Assembly (NCBI RefSeq): GCF_030272615.1 | Contig: NC_081406.1 | Coordinates: 117,064,847 to 117,128,846, forward strand | Direction of reading: 5' to 3' | Length of the DNA: 64,000 nt | Source: Cryptomeria japonica | Lineage: Eukaryota > Streptophyta > Pinopsida > Cupressales > Cupressaceae | Made by a program: the position numbers and the translations under genes | The notes under the pieces: model-generated | What the model saw: the letters and a program-made list of their open reading frames with translations, nothing else | What the model was told of the DNA's origin: nothing | Databases searched by the model: none | Shown: one piece after another, positions 23,470 through 34,242 of the stretch | How positions within the stretch are numbered: the stretch's first letter is position 1 | How the letters are laid out: each line of letters starts with the position of its first letter

Positions 23470-25970
23470 GCAAGTGTGAAGCTAGAGTCTATAACAAAAA
23501 AAAAACTTATAAAAGAGAGAGTGTCATTATAGGGGAATAACATCTTCCAACATGAGGCCAAAGGGGATAAATATTTAAAGGGTCTAATTTATTCTAAAAA
23601 TTAAGCTAATGAAGAAGACTTTTAAACCTAAACATGAATTAAGCTTTGTCTCTTAACAATGAAGCTTTGATATGTTTCTTAAAATTTTAGTTTCTATGCA
23701 TTTATGATTAATATCTTACCTTAGTCTTAAATTAGGAAACATTATTAAGGATCTAGGTTAGTTATTTGACTTTGAGACATTACATACTACACACTCACAA
23801 GTACAATGACATTACATTGGAATCTTAGGAGATTAGGGATAAGAGTTCCCTAAACATCAATATACAACTAGCATTATAAATCCTAATAAAATAATTTTAT
23901 AAAAAAATGTTAATCCCTTCAAGGGATGACACAATTCTAAACAAATTTTAAGTATTGTACATGAAGTAGGATTCTCATTAACCATTCATGAATGAATGCT
24001 AAAATGCTAGGAATTGCTTTGAAGGTAAAATATAACTTAATTACATGTGAGCATGATAGATACAAACTCAACTCAAGGTCCATATTATCTAGCTATTAAA
24101 CTTAATATTGTTATCTTAGAAACCAAATAGTATCAAGTTCTATACAAGGTTATAGAGATCATGCATTTTTAAATTCTTCATCAAATGACCATGTGACAAT
24201 CTCTAGGGCATATTAGTATTAGTCTCAAATCTTAGTACCCTATGTGCCTATGAAAATTAAGAGAAGGGTCAATTTCTAGGAGTTTACTATGAATAATGCA
24301 CGCAACGTATAAGTTGTAACCAACCTTTAAAAATTTTAATATATAAAGGATAATATTTCTCTTAATTTTGGCAACCATAAGATCAAGGTTGCTAAAATTA
24401 TAGGGATAATCCAATCATATTTACTCTATTATTTCACTTGGCCACACTTGCAACAAAGGGTTTCATGGGGTGATGAGAAGGTGCATGGATTTTGGCCAAC
24501 CAATGTAGTCTAGATCAAATTATTATTAACTATTGAATTGGTTCTATGCCTTGTTTATTTCATATATTATAGATATTTGGCTATTATAAATAGGATATAC
24601 TAGACATACAAGTCAAATTCCTTATACAAGACCTTATCTATTGAATTAATTAGACCTATGTTTATATATAGAGAGAACTACAACAAGTATAATGAGGCCA
24701 AACACAAGATGATAGTTGAAACACCTAAACAAGTCAATAACCATGAAATGTTCTCCTCTCATATAATAACCATCATTTGGTATCTATAAATCTACTAAGA
24801 CATCAACAGTCACCATAAGAGTGACCATGTATGTCCTGTCTCCATTAATGAGTGGCTTTACAATAGATTGAGACATCATGATTAATTATTTCTTAGTTCT
24901 TCTTTCTACCATGCAATACCTAGGGTACTAATAAAAATACACCCTTTTTAATGTGTAATGTACTTTAGCACAACACACAAAGTAACAAAAACTCATGGGA
25001 ATTGATCTACTAAAATCAAAATTATAAGACATTAATGATTACAATTATTGTATTTGACCATATAATTTCTTGATTATGTGATACTACCAAAGAACATACC
25101 TTAATAGTGCCTTCATTAGATCATTTATTCTCTTTTTTTTCATATATTTAAATCTTCTAGGTGATCAACACCCTTGGTGTAAAATAGGGATATTATCAAA
25201 CACATGTATTCATAAAAGTAAACCCAAAAATTGAAATGAAAACAAAAATTGAACTCAAAATAGATCATACTTTCGTCATTCAGATAAGACATTTCAATAG
25301 ACAACAACTTTCATCATTTAGATAAGACATTTTAATAGACAAAAATTTGTTTTTAGTGGCAAAATAGAAATATTGTTGACCTTTACAATAAAGGTGTGGT
25401 TTCCTATTCACAAATATACTTAGTTCATTCAACATTATAATTGCAGGATATCACTATACCTTATCTTCTCTTTTTTATACATTTGTAGATTGAGGGTAAA
25501 AGTACGGATCTGTGTCGCACCTAGAGCTAATTTGTGCGATCCATCTGGAAGGGTTCCAGCTGGACCAATGTGGTAGTCATGTGGCACCAACGTGGCAAAG
25601 GGGTTTCGACCAGAACCCCTTTGTTTTATAAGCTGCAAAAAAGGCTTTTTGCCTCATTTTGCACTAACCGACTTAGAGTTTAGCAGTTGAGGAGAAGAAG
25701 GGGGCAAATAAATTAGTGTTAATATATTAATGTTTTAGTTTTTTTTCATAATTTTGTATAGTTTATTAGTTTTTTAGTTTTTAATGCTTAATAATATATT
25801 AATTGTAAATTTTTTTAATGTTTAATAATATATTAGTTTTAAAATTATTTAATAGTTAAAATTTTTTAATGGTTAAAATATTTTAATGGTTAAATTCTTT
25901 TAATGTTTAAAATATTTTAATGCTTAATTATTTATAAATGTTGTACACATATACAATTAGATGTTAAAAT
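23470..25970. other. No recognisable gene
   Basis: AT-rich sequence with only short accidental frames. The stretch 25700-25970 is extremely AT-rich with tandem-like variants of 'ttttaatggttaaaat'. A frame at 25435-25638 (minus) is GC-richer but resembles nothing I know. Confidence 0.45.
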
Positions 25971-25974
25971 GTTA

Positions 25975-26567
25975 TCCTAAAACCCCTTAGCACATACTAG
26001 GACCTCTTAAAACACTTAGGAGAACTTAGTACATCCTAGGACCTTTTAAGACATCATACAACCCCTTAGTACATCCTAGGAGCTATTAAGACACAAACAA
26101 CACCTTAATACATCCTAAAACATCTTTTAACCCCTTTCAACATCCTAGCATGTATAACATAAGACCACATATGACACCATAAGAACCCTTAAGATCCCTT
26201 ATGTCAATAACAACCCCTTATGTCCTTTAATGACTCCTTAAGACCCCTTATGACCCCTAATGACCTCTACTGACCCCATATGACTCCATAGGATCATTTA
26301 GTGTCATAAGGGGGGTCATATGGTGTCATTAGGGGTCATATGGGGTCCTAAGGGGCCATACATGTGTTGTCGTTAGGGTTCATATGGGGTCCTAAGGGGC
26401 TACATGTGTTAAAACACATGTGTGGCCCCTTAGGGCTCCATATGACCCCTAATGACACCATATGACTCCTTAGGATGCTATATAACCCCATAGGATCATA
26501 TACTGTCCTAAGGGGTCATATGGGGTCCTAAGGGGTAACACATGTGTTTTAACATGTGTGAGCCCTT
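25975..26567. repeat. Inverted-arm satellite array, left segment
   Basis: Arrays of 'cccctta(g)gacc', 'catatg', 'cctaagg' and 'acatgtgt' words identical to the large array at 34243-36958. The leftmost 250 bp are more diverged ('agcacatactaggacctctt'). The array is cut at 26572 by the family A copy 2 element and continues at 34243. Confidence 0.85.
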
Positions 26568-26572
26568 AGGAC

Positions 26573-28444
26573 TATTAGGATTAATGATAGTCCCAAAGAT
26601 ACTGAGAGGGGGGTGAATCAGTATCTAACCGGTTAACAGATTCTTTAACCTTATTAAATATTTTGCATTCTAGAATAGTGTACCGATAAATAAGAATTAA
26701 TGCAGTAAACATAAACAATAATGATGTTGGTATTTTGGTATGGTTTTGTCATTGATGTCAACACCTATTGAATACAAGCACTTTGAAGATCCAACAACAT
26801 TCACCAGCAAGCAAGTAAACTATCAATAGTTACTGGTATATGGTTCACTGGCAGGATATATTGTTCACCGGTATCTGGAATGATATGGAAGACACTTGGT
26901 AATGTCGAAGACATCATGTGGACACTTTTTTTTGAGGAATTAATCATTGGTATATTCATATTTGCATATTTGCTTTTACTGACAAATAGGTCCAGGTTAT
27001 CTAGGGTTACATCGACAGGTTTATCTTTTCCAGATCAACATGGCACGCTATGTAGATGATTTATTATTGTTGTAAATGCATTTAGCCAACATGTTAAATC
27101 GGTTATTTCATCAGATATTATATTGTATGAAAAATGTTTTATTGTAATATCTTGTAGAGCCGACCTACTAAAATTGGTCTTAGGGTATGGTATAAATGTA
27201 AGATCTTATTTGTAAGAACAAGTGTGGAATGCAAAAAAGAATTGAGTGAAGGTATATGCGAGACCAAGCAGGGATATACATGAAGACATCATTTGAAGGT
27301 AAAGCTAGGTTTTTGTAAAAGCATATCAGCATTACACTGGTACTGAATCCAGCATATGAAGATGCTATTTTGTGCAGTACATTCTTATTGGATTTAACCA
27401 TCCAACTGTAGTCAGTGTGACTCCCATTTTGTGATTGAGCAGTGAGCTCTAGGCTGTTGGCCTTTCTGCATGTGCAGACCCCATTTATGTACACTTACTA
27501 TCTGTAGTAGCATCATCTGATTGTGGGTAAGGTTTCCCACCGTGGTTTTTCCCCTTACAAGGTTTCCACGTACAAATATTGGTGTTATGTGTTGTGGATG
27601 ACTTTATGTTTATGTTTCATACATTAATCCTTACCGGTATAGCAATTTACTGTTAACACTGTCTATCGACATACTTAACTGGTTTACCAGTATTAAGCAT
27701 TAAGTTGGTTAATTAGTTTTTGGTTTGAATTTATTAGACAACTGATTCACCCCCCCCCCTCTTAGTTGTCTCTGAAACTTAACAAATGATAGCATAGAAA
27801 ACACACCATAACACAAGATGTTTAACGAGGAAACCCAGTGTGGGAAAAACCTTGGTGGGATTTGTAACCCACAATATTCACTCACTGGCCAATGAATAAA
27901 GATTACTTACAATGAGGGGCCTACATATGCAGGAAGGGCAACTGCCTAGAGCTCACTGCTCAATCTACAAAATAGAAGTCTCACTGACTTACAAAATGGA
28001 TTATGAGAATCCAATACAATGTACTACTTCAAATTGGCATCAACTATGCCAGGTTCAGTATCAGTTTAAGCTCATACTATAATCATAAACCTTATACAAA
28101 ATTTGCCTTATGCATTCATATATATCTTCCTTCTTATTTACATATTCCTATTCCATCTCTCATTACAAAAGTGATTTACAATATCTCATACATATATGAG
28201 TCTATTACAATATGCCATGTCGACTTTACAAAAGATAATTATAATTAAATATAATAAATAAAAGTTTATTCCTATCGACTGGGGTGCCTGTATGCATTGT
28301 TGCCGTTGTTGGTGAAGTGTCTGCCAGTACCAATGCCTGCCGGTGTCTTTACTAGATGAATGTCAGGTGGTTGCTAGAAGGTTGCCAGTAGGTTGCCATC
28401 AATGACAACACCATCATTTCTCATTAGAGTGTAGAATGCCAACA
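26573..28444 (-). repeat. 3' LTR of family A copy 2 (contains a 1060-bp insertion)
   Basis: Starts TATTAGGATTAATG (TG mutated to TA) and ends ...GCCAACA. Subtracting the nested solo LTR and its 5-bp duplication leaves about 807 bp, matching the 810-bp 5' LTR. Confidence 0.93.
26725..27784 (+). mobile_element. Solo LTR of a third family
   Basis: Begins TGTTGGTATTTTGG, ends CTGAAACTTAACA and is flanked by AATGA on both sides (26720-26724, 27785-27789). It has no internal retroelement sequence. Near its 3' end it carries 'ggtttttccccttacaagg', 'tttccacgtac' and a run of nine or more C before 'tcttagttgtctctg', the same layout (in reverse) as the family A LTRs, which suggests a related family. 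It arises by LTR-LTR recombination of a full element. Confidence 0.93.
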
Positions 28445-28600
28445 ATCTCCTCCTTTGGCATTGATGGCAACACTCATGAGAAAAATCCAAAAGTTGTTAC
28501 CAAAAAGTGAAGTCCAAAAATTTACCAAAAACATGTGCTCCCCCTGAGAAAATGATCTCCTCTGAATAGACATTTTTCTCTATCCACCACTCCCCCTTTG
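28445..28600 (-). other. Triple polypurine-tract-like cluster, family A copy 2
   Basis: Minus-strand 'ccaaaggaggagat' abuts the 3' LTR (28458-28445). Further motifs lie at about 28548-28537 ('ctcagggggagc') and 28600-28588 ('caaagggggagt'). The order and spacing match copy 1. Confidence 0.8.
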
Positions 28601-28752
28601 ATATCAATGATAAAGGTTGTCAAAAATTGTCAAACGAGTGCAAAATTTCACCTTAAGGTTTGTAACTGGTTGGTTACAATCTGAAATATATCAGCCAAAA
28701 CCAAGTTTAAACTCTGCATGAATCTATTGCTATCATTCATGGTTGCCTCAAT

Positions 28753-31700
28753 TCATTGGATCGTGCCAGTGAGATGATGCATATTCTCTTCCGATGATCT
28801 TTCCCCTTGAATTAGTTCCTTAGAAATCTCATTTCTTAGAGAGATAAGGTTATCCAATTTAGGACTAAGTTTATACTTAAGCTCTCTAGCATTTGCCTTG
28901 ATCCTTGCTTTTTTTTTCTCAAAATTCTCCAACTTTTCCTCAAATCTCGCTATTTCTTGCTCAATAACTGATATAGGTTCAGATGAACCAATAATGTTAT
29001 CAGCTATATCATCAATTTCCTTATGTACTCTGCTTATTTCTTTCTCAATGTCCTTGGTCAACAGATGTGGCATGCATGTTTCTCTGTATAGTTCCTTATA
29101 TTCCAAAATTGTTGTATTCAGTGCCTATAAAAGTGTGTTAATATTTTTAGTGCACTTCTTTATTGTGTCCTCAAAGAATTTTTCTTTTTCTTTTTCTTTT
29201 TCCATTTTCTCTTTGAATGTATCCTTATTTACTTTATCAACTGTTATTACATTTCCAACAATAAATTTAGACAATGTGTCTAACTGACCTAAAGAATCCT
29301 TTACATTATCTATATTGCATTTTGGTGCAATCATCTTAAGAATAGGTATTGTATCATCAATTTCCTTGTAGGCCAATGCATTACAATTAGTTATCTTCTT
29401 AATAGAGTCCAGAAGTACCTCTATCACATTAGTAGGTTTGAATTAAGATGTCAGACCAACTGCCTTTATTATTTAAGTGCTTCCAATATTAGTCACCAAT
29501 TTGCTTGTATCAACCTCTGGTGGATCAGTCTGAGTTTTCATTTCTACTAGCAATGGTCTGGGTTTCTCAGTGATTACCAACTTCACTGTCTCAATATGTA
29601 CCTGTGCCTCTACCAGTTTCTCTGTTGGTTTCTTTGTGTTATTAGCTGTCGATATCTCTATCTCTATCTCTGTAGGTTTCTTAGTGCCAACATCTATACT
29701 ACCAGTATTCATTCCACTGTCCAAAGGTTGCTCAGCCATTGTCAATAATATCATTTTGTACCTCTGTGCTATCCTTGTCCACAACAATGTTCACTTCCTG
29801 AGTATCAACATTCTTGGTGAATAGAATTTCTAATTCAGGGTTAGTGTCATCATGTGTTATGTCCACATTTTCAATAGTCGGTGTATCATCAGTATGTACT
29901 AGTGTAGTATCCAAGGGTGGTGGTAAGCTGTCAGTTATTTTGATATTTGGTATTCCACCAACTTTCCCTTTCCCTTTGTCCTTGTCCTTCTGATATACCT
30001 TGAATGTTTTCTTGGGTCTGTTTAATTCTTCCTATTTTTCCATTTCTACAAAAAAGATATCCCATTTATCAGTCGTTTCCTCTGCAATTTCATTAACTCT
30101 ACTAGCCATTAAGCTTACTTGCTAGTGACCGCTAGCAAAAACTGATCTATTAGCTTCACAAATTAATTCATCAATCTCCTCTTTAGAGTTAACTAGATGT
30201 ATAGCTAGGAGTTTTTCAACTTTAAGTTTCTTGTCTAACTCAATTACTGCAAATCTCTTTGCATCTAACCTCCTATAAAGATCATTTGGTAGGTCATCTA
30301 CAACTTCAATTAACACTTTCTTGTGTATGTCCAAATGTAGAATAATATTGTTTTCAATACTTTCATTTTCTGAATTAGTGAATGTGTTATACAACTTGCT
30401 CACATTTTCCAAGTTACCGTCATCAGTGATTTCATTTAGTAAATTATCCAAAGGTGGTATAACCTGTTTCTATTTCTTCTTGGTTGTTAACTTCTTTGTC
30501 GGTTGTCTTACCGCTTGTTGCTTCTTTCTCAAAGTTCTTATTTTCTTGGGTGAAGGAGAGGGTACCGGTGATGGTTTTCTCTTCCTATCAACTCTCTTAA
30601 ATTCAACAGGTATCTCACTGTTAGATGATGTACCAACTAGTGAAATATGTGCCTCTAGTTGCAATCCTTCTAGTTCACTTTCCTTTATTCCAGTAATGTT
30701 CATAACATTTTCTTTTATTTCCTTTACCTATTTTGGTGCATTCCTTATATAGTTTTCTCTTTTCTTTCTTTGTTTCATTGTTTGCACACCACTCTCAATT
30801 GTTTCTGCACTATCAAAAACTTTTTCTGTTGGTTCTCTGGGTGCTTCTAATAGAGCTTTAGCATAAGTCTCAATAATATTCACATCAGCCTCATACCCCA
30901 TTTCAGCTACCCATACAGTTCTAGGAAGAACTGCTTCCATCCATATTTCATCCTTCTTAATCACAAAACAGATTTCCTTATCATATTTATCTACTATACT
31001 CTGTGGTAGTCTCTCTCTGGTTTTCATTTTAGCTTGGAAAGCTTTGAAATATTTAGTTATATTGTTTTCCCTAGCAGTACCCATGCCAGTGAAAGCTTCT
31101 TGCAATTGTTTGCCTACCGGTATGTCATATCCAAAATCTTTATGTCCAATACCAAGAATTTCTTTTGAGAAATACAACATAACGCATACCAAAAGATTAC
31201 CAAAACGAAATGTCCTTTTCTTATCACCTTTTATCTTTTTCAAGTTATCTACTAGTTCATCCTTTAGCCATTCACACACATATATTTTTGCATTATTATT
31301 TACCATATCATAAGCACTTTTAATGCAAAGACTAGAAACTGAATTAAGTCTGTTTGCATGTGTAGTCTTGTAACCTAAGATCATACTTATGAATCTCACA
31401 TTGATATCCTTGATGCCATTTACTCTCAGAGATCTACTATAAAATGTTTCTCTAGTTAAGGTCACGACTGTGTTGTTAGGTACCTTCTTTGTCTTGTCTG
31501 GTATGTTGTTGGTTGAGGGTAAACTTGTCACTGCCCTAATTGCTTGCTGGATGAATTTGCAGACTGAATCTAACCAAATAAATTCTCCATGTGCTCTACT
31601 TAGGACAATTTTCACTACTTCCTTTGGAAATTTAGGGATGTTCAAGATTTCCATAAAACCTAAAGTCTCAATAATCTTGTGCTCAAGTTTGATATTGCCA

Positions 31701-31948
31701 TTTTCATCACAAATTATGATTCTAAACATCTTTAACACTTCCTTAGAACCTAATTCTTCAATATTGTAGTGAATATAAATCCTAGGGTCTTGAGCATAAG
31801 CTACACCTTTAGGAATTTTTGAAAATGCGCCTATGGAATCATCTTGCTTAGCTATCTCAGGAATAATTTTGAAAACAAGCCTAGGGTGTTTTACAGTTTC
31901 CACAACATTAGGGTCTGCAATAAATTTGGGAGCATAAGAGGAAGCCAT
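28753..31948 (-). pseudogene. ~1065-codon ORF of unknown function, family A copy 2 (better preserved)
   Basis: A clean 406-codon frame runs from the ATG at 31948 to 30728: 'MASSYAPKFIADPNVVETVK', 'IYIHYNIEELGSKEVLKMFR', 'LSRAHGEFIWLDSVCKFIQQ', 'VNGIKDINVRFISMILGYKT', 'AKIYVCEWLKDELVDNLKKI', 'TFRFGNLLVCVMLYFSKEIL', 'WMEAVLPRTVWVAEMGYEAD'. It is followed by a basic Pro/Lys linker ('SPVPSPSPKKIRTLRKKQ', 30600-30520) and a C-terminal part, in at least four frames, with helical and coiled-coil stretches ('EIARFEEKLENFEKKKARIK'). There are no membrane segments or catalytic motifs that I recognise. The basic linker suggests nuclear or nucleic-acid association (inference). The start is 340 bp downstream of the gag remnant's end, so expression would need a spliced or internal mRNA. 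Confidence 0.8.
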
Positions 31949-32290
31949 TGAAAAATACCTTAATCTGCTTGATTATGTTTTGAGTGCTTGAAAGAAATCG
32001 CTTCACTTCTTCACCTTGAATGCCTTTGCTCAGATTTCTCACTCTCTGCTAGTTTGAATTCTTGGGGAATCGAAAAAGAGGGAAAACCGATGATTTATAA
32101 TGAAATTTCTTTCAACAACCGCATTAAATGCTCGCCGATTAAGTGAAACTTAACAAATCTATCCGTAAAGAAGAAATCTATCTTCTCACCATCTACCAAG
32201 GGTAATTTGCATGATATTCAACTTGTTGCAATACCCCCAAAGGGTTACTTCTTAGTTGGATGAAGAATCTCCTACTGGTGGAGTAATACT

Positions 32291-33415
32291 CTATTCTACC
32301 GGTGAAGGAATAGTCTCATCCACATTATGATCTGTCTTTCTAATCCATTGTTTTGAAAATTCTTGCTTTACATCATCAACCTTCTCTTTGCCTTTTAGAC
32401 TGGGTCCTTTATTATTTGCCGGTGAAGTCTTACTTCTACAAAATTTTGTAATATGTCCAATCTTGTTACAAGCATAATAAGTCACATTATTCTTTTGAAT
32501 AGCCTTTCCATATCCTATGCCGGTTTGTGTTCTGCATTGATTAGATAAGTGCCCAAATCTTCTACAAACAAAACATCTCACATTCATTCTGTAGTTTTCT
32601 GAATTATGACCAACTTTGTTGCATTTGGAACATTGACCGGTGGGTGCATTAATGTTTTGATTGTTTCTAGATCTACACTGATTTTCTCTATGACCATACT
32701 GATTATAGTTAAAGCATTTCCCATTAAATTTGTAAGCATTAGTTTGTCTTACCGATTTACTATGATCATGATTGTTTGCAGTACCAGAACTTTCTCCAAC
32801 TTCAAATCCAAGTCCATTAGTATCTCCATTAGGTTTATGACTTTTCAGCATATCATCAAGTTCTTTTGAACTTTTCTTGAATTTCTCTTTATGTTGATTT
32901 GCAGTAGCCAACTCATTTTCCAGAATTCCTATTTGTCTCATAAGTCCAGTTTTATCATGTTGCATGTGAATCAGATTTGTCTTCAACATATCATTTTCAT
33001 GACCGAGTCTTAGATTTTCATTTCCAGCATCATTGAGTCTCCTAGTCAAGTCATCTTCATTCTTCTTTCTGTCTTCAATGTCTTTAAAAAATATCATTGT
33101 CATATCTTGCATTTCATTCCTCATAGTAAGATTTTCTTGCCTCAATTTATTTGCAAGCTCATTGAGAGTTTCCTTTTCATCATTATCATTTTTCATCTTC
33201 TCATGAAGTTCTTTTCTTTTATTTCTAGTAATAGTAATATTCTCCTGAAGTCCTTAAATGAATTCCTGTGCAGTCCTCAGATCATCTTCAAGTTTGATAT
33301 TCAACTTTTTTGAATCACAGTCTACAAGAGCTCCTTCTAATTGCTTTCTTAAGTTCTCCATCTGTACTGGTGTCATAAGCTTCCTCAATTTGTTAGGCTT
33401 TTGAAAATAGAGGAC
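32291..33415 (-). pseudogene. gag remnant: coiled coil plus four zinc knuckles, copy 2
   Basis: Begins directly after the PBS ('KLRKLMTPVQMENLRKQLEG'). A coiled coil of about 200 residues with one stop ('AQEFI*') precedes a 301-codon frame (33196-32291). Knuckles: 'CFNYNQYGHRENQC', 'CSKCNKVGHNSENY' (last Cys lost), 'CFVCRRFGHLSNQC', and 'YYACNKIGHITKFC' (first Cys lost). It ends in a charged tail 'GPSLKGKEKVDDVKQEFSKQ'. As in copy 1, the N-terminal gag core is missing and the coiled coil follows the PBS directly, so this deletion predates both insertions. Confidence 0.88.
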
Positions 33416-33432
33416 CAAGCTTTGATACCAAT
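33416..33432 (-). other. Primer binding site (tRNA-Met type), family A copy 2
   Basis: On the minus strand 'attggtatcaaagcttg' follows the 5' LTR directly, giving the copia-type tRNA-Met PBS with one mismatch. Confidence 0.87.
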
Positions 33433-34242
33433 TGTTAGGATTAATGATAGTCCCAAAGATACTGAGAGGGGGGACGTGAATCAATATCTAACCGGTTAAT
33501 AGATTCTTTAACCTTATTAAATATTTCACATTCTATAACAGTGTACCAATAAATAAGAATTAATACAGTAAACATAAACAATAATGACAACATAGAAAAC
33601 ACACCATAACTTAAGATGTTTAACGAGAAAACCTAGTGTGGGAAAAACCTCGGTGGGATTTGTGACCCACAATATTCACTCATTGGCCAATGAATAAATA
33701 TTATTTACAATGAGGGGCTTGCACATGTAGGAAGGCCAACTTCCTAGAGCTCAATGCTCAATCTACAAAATATAAGTCTCACTGACTTACAAAATGGATT
33801 ATGAGAATTCAATACAATGTACGACTTCAAATCAGCATCAACTATGCCAAGTTCAGTACCGGTTTAAGCTCATACTATAGCCATAAACTTTATACAAAAT
33901 CTGCCTTATGCATTCGCATATATCTTCCTTCTTATTTGCATATTCCTATTCCATCTCTCATTAAAAAAATGATTTACAAGATCTCATACATATATGGGTC
34001 TATTACAATATGCCATGTTGGCTTTATAAAAGATAATTACAATTAAATACAATAAATAAAAGTTTATTCCTGTCGGTTGGGGTGTTGATATGTATTGTTG
34101 GTGCTGCTGGTGAAGTGTCTGTTGGTGCCGGTGCCTATTGGTGTCTTTACTAGATGAATGTTGGGTGGTTGCCAGAAGGTTGTTAGTAGGTTACCATCAA
34201 TGACAACACCATCATTTCTCATTAGAGTGTAGAATGCCAACA
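33433..34242 (-). repeat. 5' LTR of family A copy 2
   Basis: Starts TGTTAGGATTAATG and ends AATGCCAACA. It matches 26573-28444 apart from the solo LTR insertion. The G-tract 'gagaggggggacgtgaatcaatatc' lies near the plus-strand start. Confidence 0.94.

Larger units (their letters stand above)
26573..34242 (-). mobile_element. Non-autonomous LTR retrotransposon, family A copy 2 (complete, with nested solo LTR)
   Basis: Target duplication AGGAC at 26568-26572 and 34243-34247. Minus-strand order: 5' LTR (34242-33433), PBS, gag remnant (33415-32291), ~1065-codon ORF (31948-28753), PPT cluster, 3' LTR (28444-26573) containing a solo LTR of another family. The plan is identical to 15678-22461, but the LTRs differ in sequence (TGTTAGGATTAATG versus TGTTGGGATCCAAG), so these are two subfamilies. 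No pol domain is visible. It inserted into the satellite array. Confidence 0.94.

Noticed and set aside
25435-25638. 67-codon minus-strand frame, GC-richer than surroundings
   Set aside because: No recognisable motif, no neighbours of the same strand, and it lies in anonymous AT-rich DNA.
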